A stretch of 64,000 nucleotides of DNA from Nocardioides sp. AX2bis (lineage in GTDB: Bacteria; Actinomycetota; Actinomycetes; Propionibacteriales; Nocardioidaceae), in contig NZ_LR733215.1 in NCBI RefSeq assembly GCF_902506435.1, positions 136,459 through 200,458 of the forward strand, given 5' to 3'. Numbering within the stretch: the first letter of the stretch is position 1; the number at the start of each line of letters is the position of its first letter. The position numbers and the translations under genes are program-made. This document shows positions 7,645 to 17,496 of the stretch, piece after piece. Under the pieces are notes generated by a model that ran no database searches, was not told the DNA's origin, and saw only the letters and a list, made by a program, of their open reading frames with translations.

Positions 7645-8856
7645 ATGGCAGAAGCATTCGTGTACGACCACATCCGCACGCCGCGCGGCAAGGGCAAGGC
7701 CGTCGGCAGCCTCCACGAGGTCAAGCCGGTCGACCTCGCGGTCGGCCTCCTGCAGGAGGTGCAGCGCCGCAACCCGGGCCTCGACCCGGCCCGCGTCGAC
7801 GACGTCGTGCTCGGCGTGGTCTCCCCGCTGGGCGACCAGGGCGGCGACGTCGCGAAGACCGCGGCGCTGGCCGCCGGCTACCCCGACACCGTCGCGGGCG
7901 TGCAGCTGAACCGCTTCTGCGCCTCCGGGCTCGAGGCCGTGAACCAGGCCGCGCAGCGCGTGCGCAGCGGCTTCGAGGACCTGATCCTCGCCGGCGGCGT
8001 CGAGTCGATGAGCCGGGTGCCGATGGGCTCCGACGGCGGCGCCTGGGCGATGGACCCGGCCACCGCGCTGACCACCGGCTTCGTGCCGCAGGGGATCGGC
8101 GCCGACCTGATCGCCACCCTCGGCGGCTGGACCCGCGACGACGTCGACGCCTACGCCGCCGAGTCGCACCACCGCGCCGCGAAGGCGTGGGCCAACGGCT
8201 ACTTCGCCGGCTCCGTGGTCCCGGTCAAGGACCGCAACGGCATCACCGTGCTCGAGCACGACGAGATGGTCCGCCCCGACACCAGCCCCGAGAGCCTGGC
8301 CGGCCTCAAGCCGTCCTTCGCCGGGATCGGCAAGGACGCGGGCTTCGACGACGTCGCCCTGGAGAAGTACCACTGGGTCGAGAAGATCGACCACGTCCAC
8401 CACGCCGGCAACTCCTCGGGCATCGTCGACGGCTCCGCCATCGTGGCCATCGGCTCCGAGCAGGTCGGCAGCGACCTCGGGCTGACCCCCCGGGCGCGGA
8501 TCATCTCGGCGGCCGTCTCCGGCGCCGACCCCACGATCATGCTCACCGGCCCGGCGCCGGCCGCCCGCAAGGCGCTGGCCAAGGCCGGCCTCGAGGTCGG
8601 TGACATCGACCTGTTCGAGATCAACGAGGCGTTCGCCGCGGTGGCGATGCGCTTCATGCAGGACCTCGACATCTCCCACGAGATCACCAACGTCAACGGC
8701 GGCGCGATCGCCATGGGCCACCCGCTGGGCGCCACCGGCGCGATGATCCTCGGCACCCTGGTCGACGAGCTCGAGCGCCGCGACCTGCGCCGCGGCCTCG
8801 CCACGCTGTGCGTCGGCGGCGGCATGGGCATCGCGACCATCGTCGAGCGCGTCTGA
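7645..8856 (+). CDS. fadA: Acetyl-CoA acyltransferase (beta-oxidation thiolase)
   Basis: A 403-residue thiolase that cleaves 3-ketoacyl-CoA, the last step of beta-oxidation. Visible motifs: the nucleophilic Cys in [39 protein letters not shown] with its catalytic His, and the second Cys in LCVGGGMG. The start [18 protein letters not shown] is typical of actinobacterial FadA paired with FadB. fadB follows after 52 bases, so the pair would form the trifunctional complex. Expression is probably controlled from the MerR-type promoter at 7557-7587. Confidence 0.95.
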   Translation: MAEAFVYDHIRTPRGKGKAVGSLHEVKPVDLAVGLLQEVQRRNPGLDPARVDDVVLGVVSPLGDQGGDVAKTAALAAGYPDTVAGVQLNRFCASGLEAVNQAAQRVRSGFEDLILAGGVESMSRVPMGSDGGAWAMDPATALTTGFVPQGIGADLIATLGGWTRDDVDAYAAESHHRAAKAWANGYFAGSVVPVKDRNGITVLEHDEMVRPDTSPESLAGLKPSFAGIGKDAGFDDVALEKYHWVEKIDHVHHAGNSSGIVDGSAIVAIGSEQVGSDLGLTPRARIISAAVSGADPTIMLTGPAPAARKALAKAGLEVGDIDLFEINEAFAAVAMRFMQDLDISHEITNVNGGAIAMGHPLGATGAMILGTLVDELERRDLRRGLATLCVGGGMGIATIVERV

Positions 8857-8908
8857 CCGCGGCCCGCCGCCGCCCGCACCCCGCCCCGCAGACCCCGAAG
8901 GACTCCCC

Positions 8909-11131
8909 GTGAGCACCAGCACCACCGAGCAGACCCGCACCGCCGTGCGCTACGAGCGCGACGCGGACGGGATCGTCACCCTAACCCTCGACGACCCCGA
9001 CCAGTCCGCCAACACGATGAACGACCTCTACCGCGACTCCATGGCCGCGGCCGTGGCCCGGCTGCACGACGAGCTGGCCGCCGACGGCGACAGCATCACC
9101 GGCGTGGTCGTGGCCAGCGCGAAGAAGACCTTCTTCGCCGGCGGCGACCTCAAGCAGATGGTCACCACCACCCGTGACGACGCGCCCCAGGTCTTCGCCA
9201 TGGCCGAGGACGTCAAGGCCTCCCTGCGCCGCCTGGAGACCTTCCCGCGCCCGGTCGTCGCCGCGATCAACGGCGCCGCGCTCGGCGGGGGGCTCGAGAT
9301 CGCCCTGGCCTGCAACCACCGGATCGCCCTGGACCACCCCGCGACCCAGCTCGGCCTGCCCGAGGCGACGCTCGGGCTGCTGCCCGGCGGCGGTGGCGTG
9401 ACGCGCGTGGTGCGGATGCTCGGTCTGCAGACCGGCCTGATGGAGGTCCTCCTCCAGGGCGCCCGCTTCAAGCCGGCCCAGGCGCTGGAGAAGGGCCTGG
9501 TCGACGAGCTGGTCGCCACCCGGGAGGAGCTGCTGCCGGCGGCGCGGGCATGGATCGCCGCCCACCCGGACCAGGCCGCGAACCCCTGGGACGTCAAGGG
9601 CTACAAGATGCCCGGCGGCACCCCGCGCACCCCGGCGCTCGCGCAGTTCCTGCCGGCCTTCCCGGCCCTGCTGCGCCAGCAGACCAAGGGCGCGGTCTAC
9701 CCCGCCCAGCGCGCGATCCTCTCGGCCGCGGTCGAGGGAGCGCAGGTCGACTTCGACACCGCCTCGCGGATCGAGTCCCGCTACCTGACCTCCCTGATCA
9801 CCGGTCAGAACTCCAAGAACATGATCCAGGCGTTCTTCTTCGACCTCCAGGCCATCAACTCCGGGTCGCTCCGTCCGCAGGGCATCGCGCCGTGGCGCCC
9901 GACCAAGGTCGGGGTGCTCGGCGCCGGGATGATGGGCGCCGGGATCGCCTACTCCTGCGCCCGCGCCGGGCTCGAGGTCGTGCTCAAGGACGTGGCCCAG
10001 GCCAACGCCGACAAGGGCAAGGCCTACTCCGAGGGCCTGCTCGACAAGGCGATCGCCAAGGGCCGCTCGACGGAGGAGAAGAAGGCCGAGCTGCTCGGCC
10101 GGATCACCGCCACCGAGGACCCCGCCGACCTGGCCGGCTGCGACCTGGTCATCGAGGCCGTCTTCGAGGACCCCTCGCTCAAGGCGAAGGTCTTCGCCGA
10201 GGTCGCCCCGCACGTCGACGCCGACGCGCTGCTGTGCTCCAACACCTCGACCCTGCCGATCACCGGCCTGGCCGAGGGCGTCGACCGCCCGGCCGACTTC
10301 ATCGGGCTGCACTTCTTCTCCCCGGTCGACAAGATGCCGCTGGTCGAGATCATCCGCGGCGAGAAGACCACCGACGACGCCCTGGCCAAGGCCTACGACG
10401 TCGTGCAGCTGATCAAGAAGACCCCGATCGTGGTCAACGACAGCCGCGGCTTCTACACCTCCCGCGTGATCGGCACGATGGTCACCGAGGGCCTGGCGAT
10501 GCTCGCCGAGGGCGTGCACCCGCGCAGCCTCGAGCGTGCGGCGACGCAGGCCGGCTACCCCGTCGGCACGCTCCAGCTCTCCGACGAGCTCAACATGGAG
10601 CTGATGGCCAAGATCGAGAAGGCCACCCGCGACGCCCACGAGGCCGAGGGGCGCGAGGTCGTGGAGCACCCCGGCCAGGCCGTGGTGCGCCGGATGATCG
10701 AGCTCGGGCGTCCCTCGCGGCTCAAGGGCGCCGGCTTCTTCGACTACGCCGACGGCCGTCGTACGGGCCTGTGGCCGGGGCTGGCGCAGGAGTTCCCGGT
10801 GGCCGAGCAGCAGATCCCGCTGGTCGACGTGCAGCAGCGGATGCTGTTCGCCGAGGCGCTCGAGACCGCGAAGTGCTTCGAGGAGGGCGTGGTCACCTCG
10901 GCGGCCGCGGCCAACATCGGCTCGATCATGGGGATCGGCTTCCCGCCGGCGACCGGGGGCGCCGCGCAGTACATGACCGGCTACCAGGACCCGGCCGACG
11001 ACACCGCCGAGATCGGGCTGGCCGCGTTCGTGCGTCGGGCCGACGAGCTGGCCGAGGCGTACGGCGAGCGCTTCCGCCCCACGCCGTGGCTGCGCGAGCT
11101 GGCGGCCTCGGGCGGCTCGTTCCCGGTCTGA
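8909..11131 (+). CDS. fadB: Fatty-acid oxidation complex: enoyl-CoA hydratase / 3-hydroxyacyl-CoA dehydrogenase
   Basis: A 740-residue two-enzyme protein. Residues 1-300 are the crotonase (hydratase) domain with [20 protein letters not shown] and the oxyanion/catalytic region [15 protein letters not shown]. Residues about 330-720 are the NAD-dependent 3-hydroxyacyl-CoA dehydrogenase, with [17 protein letters not shown] (NAD site), [12 protein letters not shown] and [15 protein letters not shown] (catalytic His). GTG 8909 has GAAGGA just upstream. With FadA it performs steps 2-4 of beta-oxidation. Confidence 0.95.
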   Translation: MSTSTTEQTRTAVRYERDADGIVTLTLDDPDQSANTMNDLYRDSMAAAVARLHDELAADGDSITGVVVASAKKTFFAGGDLKQMVTTTRDDAPQVFAMAEDVKASLRRLETFPRPVVAAINGAALGGGLEIALACNHRIALDHPATQLGLPEATLGLLPGGGGVTRVVRMLGLQTGLMEVLLQGARFKPAQALEKGLVDELVATREELLPAARAWIAAHPDQAANPWDVKGYKMPGGTPRTPALAQFLPAFPALLRQQTKGAVYPAQRAILSAAVEGAQVDFDTASRIESRYLTSLITGQNSKNMIQAFFFDLQAINSGSLRPQGIAPWRPTKVGVLGAGMMGAGIAYSCARAGLEVVLKDVAQANADKGKAYSEGLLDKAIAKGRSTEEKKAELLGRITATEDPADLAGCDLVIEAVFEDPSLKAKVFAEVAPHVDADALLCSNTSTLPITGLAEGVDRPADFIGLHFFSPVDKMPLVEIIRGEKTTDDALAKAYDVVQLIKKTPIVVNDSRGFYTSRVIGTMVTEGLAMLAEGVHPRSLERAATQAGYPVGTLQLSDELNMELMAKIEKATRDAHEAEGREVVEHPGQAVVRRMIELGRPSRLKGAGFFDYADGRRTGLWPGLAQEFPVAEQQIPLVDVQQRMLFAEALETAKCFEEGVVTSAAAANIGSIMGIGFPPATGGAAQYMTGYQDPADDTAEIGLAAFVRRADELAEAYGERFRPTPWLRELAASGGSFPV

Positions 11132-11217
11132 GCGGGCAGGGACCCCGGGCGGGAGCGCAGGACGTCCCGTCCGGGGGGCCGCACACAGAAGATCCTGCGT
11201 GATCACGGCCGGGACCC

Positions 11218-11230
11218 TTGACTTCGTCAA
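11218..11230. promoter_or_regulatory. Possible promoter/operator before the subtilisin gene
   Basis: TTGACTTCGTCAA is an inverted repeat (TTGAC-N3-GTCAA) whose left half is also a good -35 hexamer. It lies 84 bases upstream of the chosen start of the protease. I see no clear -10 at the right distance, so this is a weak call. Confidence 0.3.
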
Positions 11231-11313
11231 CCCCCGGACGGAGGCTGCGAGCAGTCGTGTTCACGACCGGACGCTCGGGGTCCGGCGCGCGGCCGGTCCC
11301 CAGGGAGATCCAC

Positions 11314-14300
11314 GTGTCCAAGCCCCACCCCGGAGGCGCCGCACGCCGGCGCACGCTCGGCGCCCTCTCCGCGGGGGTGCTCGCGGCCGGCCTGGTCGCG
11401 ACGCTGTCGCCCGGCCAGGCCGCCCAGGCCGCCGACGAGGCCGGCGGGCTGCGCGAGCTCGGACCGGGCGCCGCCGACCTGCGGTCGACGGCGACCTTCG
11501 AGGACGGCCGCTACATCGTGCTGCTCACCCAGCCGAGCATCGCGGCCTACGACGGCGGCACCCAGGGGCTCGCGCCGACCAGGGCCGTGCCCGGGGAGTC
11601 GCTGCGCACCACGACGTCGGCGTTCGGCGACTACCGCTCCTTCCTGGCGCGCCAGCAGCGCAGCACCGCCGCCGCGGTCGGGGCCAAGGTGGTCCGCAGC
11701 TACACCGTGGCCACCAACGGCTTCGCCAGCGAGCTCACCGCCGAGCAGGCCGCCGAGCTGTCGGCCGACAAGGCCGTCTACGCCGTCGTGCCCGTCGAGG
11801 CCCGGTCGATCGACGCCCGGGACAACACGGCCTCGTTCCTCGGCATGTACGGCAAGGGCGGCGTGTGGAAGCAGCACGGCGGCTCCCAGGCCGACGCCGG
11901 CTCGGGCATCGTGGTCGGTGACCTCGACACCGGCATCTGGCCCGAGAACCCCTCCTTCTCCGGCGACCCCCTCAGCTCGGCCCCGACCGGGGAGTGGGGG
12001 GCCACCGTCGACCCGCTCGGCAACACCACCATGCGCAAGTCCGACGGCGGCACCTTCCGCGGTGCGTGCGAGACCGGCGAGGAGTTCACCGTCGCCGACT
12101 GCTCCACCAAGCTCATCGGCGCCCGGGCGTACCCCGACAGCTTCGTGTCGACGGTCCCGGAGGACGAGTACTCCCCGGCGGAGTTCCTCTCCCCGCGCGA
12201 CGGCGGCGGCCACGGCAGCCACACCGCGAGCACCGCGGCGGGCAACGTCGTCAAGGACGTCACCGTCGACGGGATCGACTTCGGCGAGGTGACCGGCATG
12301 GTCCCGGGCGCCTCCATCGCCTCCTACAAGGTCTGCTGGGAGGACACCGACCCCGACACCGGCGGCTGCTACACCGACGCCATCCTCTCCGCGATCGACG
12401 ACGCCGTGCGTGACGGCGTCGACGTCATCAACTTCTCCATCTCCGGCGCCCTGGACACGGTCGTCGACCCCGTCGAGATCGCCTTCGCCGGCGCCGCGGA
12501 CGCGAGCGTCTTCGTCGCCGCCTCCGCCGGCAACAGCGGCCCGACCGCCTCGACCGTGGCCCACAACAGCCCGTGGCTGACCACCGTGGCCTCCTCGACG
12601 TACCGCAACTTCGAGGGCACCGTCGAGCTCGGTGACGGCAGCACCTACCTCGGCGCGATGGTCGACCGTGAGGGCCTGCCCGAGCAGACCCCGCTGGTCG
12701 ACGCCGCCGACTCCGCCGCCGCGGGCGCCGACCCGGGCGACGCCGCCCTCTGCGGGCCGGACACCCTGGACGACGCCGCGGTCGACGGCTCGGTCGTGCT
12801 CTGCCTGCGCGGGACCTACGACCGCGTGGCCAAGTCCGCCGAGGTCGAGCGGGCCGGTGGCGTCGCGATGGTCCTGGTCAACCCGGGCGCCGGCAGCCTC
12901 GACGCCGACCTGCACACGGTGCCCACGGTGCACCTGCCCGACACCGCCCTGGACGACGTCTCGGCCTACCTCGACTCCACCGACGCCCCGACCGCGGCGC
13001 TGCTGCCGGGCAACGAGTCCGAGGAGGCCAGCGCGCCGCTCCCGGCCGTCTCGGGCTTCTCCTCCCGCGGCCCGGCCCTGGCCAACGACAGCGACATCCT
13101 CAAGCCCGACATCACCGCGCCCGGGCAGAGCGTGCTCGCGGCCGTCGCCCCGCCGTCCAACAGCGACCGTGACTTCGACCTCTACTCCGGCACGTCGATG
13201 GCCGCCCCGCACATCGCCGGCCTCGGCGCCCTGCTGATGGCCGAGAACCCGACCTGGACCCCCCAGATGGTGCAGTCGGCGATGATGACCACCGCGACCA
13301 GCACGCGTACCGCGACGGACAAGGCCTCGCGCGACGCCTTCGCCCAGGGCGCCGGCCAGGTCACGCCGGCCGACATGTTCTCCCCCGGGCTCTTCGTCAC
13401 CTCGACGCCCAAGCAGTGGTACGGCCTGATCACCGAGCAGGGCTACGACACCGGCGTCGAGAGCCGCAGCGCCCGGACGGTCAACCTGCCCTCGATGGCC
13501 GACCACGCCGTGGTCGGCTCGACCACCTTCACGCGCAGGGTCACCAGCCAGGTGGCCGGCACGTGGAAGGTCCGCGGCAAGGTCCCGGGCTTCGACGTCC
13601 GGGCGGTCACGCCCACGGTCACCGCCGCGCGGGCCGGGGTGAAGCGGAAGGTGACGATCGAGTTCACCGCGAAGCCCGGCACCACGCTGGAGACGTGGCG
13701 CAAGGGATACGTCACCCTGACCGGTCCCACCCGGGTCCGGATGCCGGTCGCGCTGCGACCGACCGCCCTCTCGGCGCCGGACGTGGTCACGGGCACCGGG
13801 ACCACCGGGTCCACCGACGTCACCATCACCAGCGGCAGCACCGGCGAGATCGACCTGACCGCGGTGGGCCTGACCCCGGCGCAGTCGGTCGAGAACGCGG
13901 TGCCCCAGGGGTCCGCCCAGGGCTACTGCGTCCCGGTCACGGCCGGCAGCGAGCTGCTGCGGGTTGACCTCGACACGGCCGACGACACCGCGGACCTCGA
14001 CCTCTACGCCATCCCCACCGACGCGGAGTGCACCGCGGCCACGGGCCCCGAGGTGGCCGCGGCCACCGGGTCGGCCGACGAGACGCTGAGCATCGAGGAG
14101 CCCACGGCGGCGGCCTACGTCCTGCAGGTCGACGGCTACGCCGCCGGCGACGCGGGTTCACCGATCGACTACCGCCTGGACGCCTACGACCTGGGTGCCG
14201 CGACGAGCGAGGGAGACTTCACCGTCGACCCCGACCCGCTGCCGGTCACCCAGGGCGAGGAGTCGACCTACACGGCGTCCTGGACCGACCTGGCCACGGA

Positions 14301-14382
14301 CGGCCGCTACCTCGGCCTGGTCCGCTACGGCGACACCGGCCTGTCCACCGCGGTGGAGGTCTCCACGCTCGGCGAGGAGTGA
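11314..14382 (+). CDS. Secreted S8 (subtilisin-like) serine protease
   Basis: About 1,022 residues from GTG 11314, which is preceded by GGGAGA and opens a Sec signal peptide (basic start, hydrophobic core, AAQA). An inhibitor-I9-like propeptide (YIVLLTQPSIAAY) comes next. The catalytic triad is Asp205 (DLDTGIW), His300 (GGHGSHT) and Ser628 (SGTSMAAPH). A PA-domain insertion (about residues 460-560, GSVVLCLRG) separates His from Ser, and Fn3-like domains follow, as in plant-type subtilases. No sorting signal is visible at the end, so it is probably released. It stands alone between fadB and the ABC exporter. Confidence 0.93.
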   Translation: MSKPHPGGAARRRTLGALSAGVLAAGLVATLSPGQAAQAADEAGGLRELGPGAADLRSTATFEDGRYIVLLTQPSIAAYDGGTQGLAPTRAVPGESLRTTTSAFGDYRSFLARQQRSTAAAVGAKVVRSYTVATNGFASELTAEQAAELSADKAVYAVVPVEARSIDARDNTASFLGMYGKGGVWKQHGGSQADAGSGIVVGDLDTGIWPENPSFSGDPLSSAPTGEWGATVDPLGNTTMRKSDGGTFRGACETGEEFTVADCSTKLIGARAYPDSFVSTVPEDEYSPAEFLSPRDGGGHGSHTASTAAGNVVKDVTVDGIDFGEVTGMVPGASIASYKVCWEDTDPDTGGCYTDAILSAIDDAVRDGVDVINFSISGALDTVVDPVEIAFAGAADASVFVAASAGNSGPTASTVAHNSPWLTTVASSTYRNFEGTVELGDGSTYLGAMVDREGLPEQTPLVDAADSAAAGADPGDAALCGPDTLDDAAVDGSVVLCLRGTYDRVAKSAEVERAGGVAMVLVNPGAGSLDADLHTVPTVHLPDTALDDVSAYLDSTDAPTAALLPGNESEEASAPLPAVSGFSSRGPALANDSDILKPDITAPGQSVLAAVAPPSNSDRDFDLYSGTSMAAPHIAGLGALLMAENPTWTPQMVQSAMMTTATSTRTATDKASRDAFAQGAGQVTPADMFSPGLFVTSTPKQWYGLITEQGYDTGVESRSARTVNLPSMADHAVVGSTTFTRRVTSQVAGTWKVRGKVPGFDVRAVTPTVTAARAGVKRKVTIEFTAKPGTTLETWRKGYVTLTGPTRVRMPVALRPTALSAPDVVTGTGTTGSTDVTITSGSTGEIDLTAVGLTPAQSVENAVPQGSAQGYCVPVTAGSELLRVDLDTADDTADLDLYAIPTDAECTAATGPEVAAATGSADETLSIEEPTAAAYVLQVDGYAAGDAGSPIDYRLDAYDLGAATSEGDFTVDPDPLPVTQGEESTYTASWTDLATDGRYLGLVRYGDTGLSTAVEVSTLGEE

Positions 14383-14409
14383 CCGGGCGTCAGACCTGGC
14401 CAAACCGCT

Positions 14410-14467
14410 CCGCGTGAGGCGGGCGGCGGGCGAGGATGGGCCGGTGAGCGCCGCCCGCCTCACGCGG
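14410..14467. repeat. Hairpin A: perfect 19-bp inverted repeat
   Basis: The arm at 14410-14428 is the exact reverse complement of 14449-14467, around a 20-base loop. The loop contains a candidate -10 (GAGGAT) and the GTG at 14444. It may be a terminator for the protease gene, but it overlaps the apparent promoter and first codons of the ABC ATPase. Confidence 0.6.
14432..14446 (+). promoter_or_regulatory. Candidate leaderless promoter and GTG start for the ABC ATPase
   Basis: GAGGAT (14432-14437), 6 bases, then GTG 14444. This is the same -10-to-start geometry as seven clear leaderless genes in the window. The GTG is in frame +1 relative to the ATPase body, which suggests that a base is missing, or that the shift is real, between 14447 and about 14500. 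Confidence 0.4.
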
Positions 14468-14507
14468 GTACGGGGTCCTCCGGGCCCGCCCCGGAGGACC
14501 CCGTACC
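14467..14507. repeat. Hairpin B: perfect 18-bp inverted repeat
   Basis: The arm at 14467-14484 is the exact reverse complement of 14490-14507, with a 5-base loop. It abuts hairpin A. The stem is GC-rich enough to stall polymerases, both in the cell and in sequencing, and it is exactly where the reading frame of the ATPase gene breaks. Confidence 0.6.
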
Positions 14508-14547
14508 GGTCCCCGCGGACGCGCCGGTCGTCGTCCGCGACCTGCAC

Positions 14548-15222
14548 GTGCGCTTCGGCGCCGTCGAGGCGGTCGGCGGGATCAGCCTGACCGCCGCCGC
14601 CGGGCGGGCCACGGCCCTGCTGGGACGCAACGGGGCCGGCAAGTCCACCACGATGCGGGTGCTGGCCGGGGTCGTCCCGGCCACCTCCGGCGAGGTCCGC
14701 GTGGGTGGCCTCGACGTACGCCGCGAGCGGCTCGCCGTGCAGCGCCTGGTCGGCTACTGCCCCGACGTCGGCGGCCTCGTGCCGCGCGCGACGCCCTGGG
14801 AGCACCTGCAGCTGGCCGCCCGGCTGCGCCGGCTCGGCCCCGGCTGGGAGGACCGCGCCCGTGACCTGCTCGAGCGCTTCGAGCTCGGCGGCGTGGCCCA
14901 CCGGGTGACGTCGGGCTTCTCCCACGGCATGGGCCGCCGGCTCTCGGTGGTGCTGGCCGCGGTGCACGAGCCGCCGGTGCTGCTGCTCGACGAGCCCTTC
15001 GACGGCGTCGACCCGATCGGGGTCGAGGCCACCTTCGACGTCGTCGCCGACGCGCGGGCCCGCGGTGCCTGCGTGCTGGTCTCCACCCACCTGCGCGAGC
15101 TGGCCGTCGAGGTCTGCACCGAGGTGGCGGTGTTGCGTGCCGGTGCGCAGGTGGCGACGCTGCCCGCGGCCCGGATGCTCGGGGAGGACGGCGCGCGTGA
15201 GTACCGCAGCCTCCTGGACTGA
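14548..15222 (+). CDS. ABC exporter ATP-binding protein (5' end broken or mis-sequenced)
   Basis: At least 224 residues of an ABC ATPase: Walker A GRNGAGKSTT, Walker B VLLLDEPFDGVD, H-loop VSTHLREL. The signature is degenerate (SHGMGRR instead of LSGGQ), as in several ABC-2 exporters. From GTG 14548 the protein lacks its first beta-strand. The upstream in-frame codons clearly continue it (APVVVRDLHV) but contain no ATG, GTG or TTG. The only good start, GTG 14444, is in another frame, and adding one base between them would restore a natural N-terminus of about 35 extra residues. The permease gene overlaps its 3' end. Confidence 0.8.
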   Translation: MRFGAVEAVGGISLTAAAGRATALLGRNGAGKSTTMRVLAGVVPATSGEVRVGGLDVRRERLAVQRLVGYCPDVGGLVPRATPWEHLQLAARLRRLGPGWEDRARDLLERFELGGVAHRVTSGFSHGMGRRLSVVLAAVHEPPVLLLDEPFDGVDPIGVEATFDVVADARARGACVLVSTHLRELAVEVCTEVAVLRAGAQVATLPAARMLGEDGAREYRSLLD

Positions 15223-16735
15223 CACGGCCCGCCGGGAGGCCCGCAGCTCGCTGGTCGACGTCGGCCACCTGGTCCGGTTCCGGGTCGGGACGCTGCCGCG
15301 CCGCACGCTGCGGGGGGGCCTCGTCGGGGTGCTGGCCCTCACCGCGGGCAGCGCGACGGTGCCCGCGTGGGTGCCCGGGGCCGGGGACCCCGACGGACGC
15401 GCGAGCGACCTGCTCCTGCTGCTCGGCACCGGCCTGACCTCCTTCCTGCTGCTGGGCGTGCTCGCCGCGGCCACGGGCGGCGGTGGGCGGGAGCTGATCG
15501 CGCGCGACCACGCCGCGGCGTACCCCGTCGGGCCCACGACCGACCACCTCGGCGCGCTGCTGCTGGCGCCGCTGACGATCGCCTGGCTGCTGCAGGCGTG
15601 GCTGCTCCTCGGGGCGACGGCCTACGCGCTCGGTCCCCGTCCGCTGCTGGTCTCCGCCCAGGTCGTGGTGGTCCTCTGGCTGCTGGCGGCGACCGCGGTG
15701 GCGCAGCTGGTCGGGTGGACCCTGGAGGCGCTGCGCCGCGGGCCGTACGGCGTCCCGCTGGTGCGCGGCCTGGGGCTGGCGGTCGTCCTCGCGGTCACCG
15801 GGCTGGTGGTCACGGACCGGCTGCTGCCCCTGCTGGACGCCTCGCCGACGACCGTCGTGGTGATCGGGCTGGCGTCGACGCCCGGGGTGCGCTGGGCGCT
15901 GACGGTCGCGGGCCTGCTGCTCGCCCTCCTGGTCGCCGTGGCGCTGGGCGCCGTGCCCGCCCACCTGGCCGCGCGGCGGCTGCCGGTCGACGAGGCCCGC
16001 GCCGAGACCGGGACCCACCGGGCGCGCCCGGCGCCGCGCAGCGACCTCGCCGCGCTGGTACGCCTGGACCGCGCCTCGGTCTGGCGCGCCGTGCCGACCC
16101 GGCGCGGGGTGCTCGTCCTGGCCGGCGGCCCGGGCCTGGTCGCGGTGCTGGGGGACCTCCCGTGGGAGTCGGTGACGGTCCTGCCCGGGCTGGTCGCCTC
16201 GGGGGCGGCGCTGCTCTTCGGTGTCAACGCGTGGTGCCTCGACGAGCGGGGCGCCCTGTGGCGCGAGAGCCTGCCCGTCGACCCGGGCACCGTCTTCACC
16301 GCCCGCGCCCTGGTGCTGGCCGAGCTGCTGCTGGTCGGCTCGCTGGCCACCGTCGCGCTGGCCGCGACCCGTGCCGGGGTGCCCACCCCCGGCGAGGCCG
16401 CCGCGGTCGTGGCGACGCTGGCCGTGGTGCTGGTGCAGGTGGTGGGCGCCTCGATGCGCTGGTCGGCCGCCCACCCTTACCCCGCCGACCTCCGCTCCGC
16501 GCGCGCCACCCCGGCCCCGCCGCTGGCGATGGTCGGCTACTCCGCCCGCCTCGCGCTCGCCACGACCCTCACCGGGGTGCTGTTCTCGCTGCTGGCCCGG
16601 CTGCCCGGCTGGCACGTCCCGCTGCTGGTCGCGGTGCCGATGCTCTGCTGGTCCGCAGCCCGGCTCGTGCGCCAGCACCGCGCGTGGGCCGACCCGCTGG
16701 TGCGGGCGCGGGTCGTGGGAGCGGTCGCGGGGTAG
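15197..16735 (+). CDS. ABC exporter permease-like integral membrane protein
   Basis: About 512 residues from GTG 15197 (GGGGAGGAC upstream), overlapping the ATPase by 26 bases. It is strongly hydrophobic with roughly ten or more membrane helices and short charged loops. It does not closely resemble a named exporter family. Position and topology make it the membrane partner of the preceding ATPase, in an ABC-2-like export system of unknown cargo. Confidence 0.75.
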   Translation: MSTAASWTDTARREARSSLVDVGHLVRFRVGTLPRRTLRGGLVGVLALTAGSATVPAWVPGAGDPDGRASDLLLLLGTGLTSFLLLGVLAAATGGGGRELIARDHAAAYPVGPTTDHLGALLLAPLTIAWLLQAWLLLGATAYALGPRPLLVSAQVVVVLWLLAATAVAQLVGWTLEALRRGPYGVPLVRGLGLAVVLAVTGLVVTDRLLPLLDASPTTVVVIGLASTPGVRWALTVAGLLLALLVAVALGAVPAHLAARRLPVDEARAETGTHRARPAPRSDLAALVRLDRASVWRAVPTRRGVLVLAGGPGLVAVLGDLPWESVTVLPGLVASGAALLFGVNAWCLDERGALWRESLPVDPGTVFTARALVLAELLLVGSLATVALAATRAGVPTPGEAAAVVATLAVVLVQVVGASMRWSAAHPYPADLRSARATPAPPLAMVGYSARLALATTLTGVLFSLLARLPGWHVPLLVAVPMLCWSAARLVRQHRAWADPLVRARVVGAVAG

Positions 16736-16749
16736 GGCGCCGGGCCCGC

Positions 16750-16764
16750 TAGCCTGCGCGGGTG
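16750..16764 (+). promoter_or_regulatory. Candidate leaderless -10 of the phosphatase gene
   Basis: TAGCCT (16750-16755), 6 bases, then GTG 16762. There is no ribosome binding site. Confidence 0.5.
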
Positions 16765-17469
16765 ACCCTGGTCCTGGTGGTGCGACACGGTCAGGCCTCC
16801 TTCGGCGCCGACGACTACGACGTCCTCTCGGACCTCGGGTGGGAGCAGGCGCGGGCGCTGGGCGCCCACCTCGCTGCCCAGGGCGTCCGCCCCGCGGCCG
16901 TCGTGCGCGGCACCCTGCGGCGCCAGCGCGAGACCGTCGAGGGGATGCTCGCCGGTCTAGCCGACGCGGGCGCGCCGGGGCCGGAGCTCGACGCGGTGCG
17001 GGTGGACGGCGGGTGGGACGAGTTCGACCACCTCGGCGTGGTCGCGGCGCACCCCGACCTGCCGCAGGGCGGCACGGCGTCCCTGGACCGCCGTGAGTTC
17101 CAGCGGGTCTTCGTCGAGGCCACCGGCCGGTGGGCGCTCGACGAGGCCGGCGAGGGCGACTACCCGGAGACGTTCGCCGACTTCGTCGCGCGGTCCCGCG
17201 GGGCGCTGGCCGACGCGGTGTCGCTCGGCGAGGAGGCCGGCGGGGTCGTGGTGGCGGTGACCTCCGGCGGCCCGGTCGGGGCGGTCGCGGCCGGGCTCGT
17301 CGACCCCGACGGCACGGACCGGCCGACGCTGGTACGCCTGTGGGAGCGGTTCAACACCGTCTGCGTGAACTCCTCGGTCACCCGCGTCCTGGTCGGTTCG
17401 ACCGGCACCCGGATGCTCACCTTCAACGAGCACACCCACCTGGACCGCGCGCGGGTGTCGTACCGCTGA
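16762..17469 (+). CDS. Histidine phosphatase (phosphoglycerate-mutase-like) protein
   Basis: A 235-residue member of the histidine phosphatase superfamily. The RHG motif with the phospho-accepting His is at residues 8-10 (VVRHGQASFG). The second superfamily His, usually in a 'sHGG' segment, is replaced: the sequence reads VTSGGPVGA. Another subgroup of actinobacterial members has the same TSGG form, so this may be a natural subfamily rather than an inactive copy. Substrate unknown. Confidence 0.85.
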   Translation: MTLVLVVRHGQASFGADDYDVLSDLGWEQARALGAHLAAQGVRPAAVVRGTLRRQRETVEGMLAGLADAGAPGPELDAVRVDGGWDEFDHLGVVAAHPDLPQGGTASLDRREFQRVFVEATGRWALDEAGEGDYPETFADFVARSRGALADAVSLGEEAGGVVVAVTSGGPVGAVAAGLVDPDGTDRPTLVRLWERFNTVCVNSSVTRVLVGSTGTRMLTFNEHTHLDRARVSYR

Positions 17470-17496
17470 GCGACCCGGACCCGGACCCGGGCCCGG

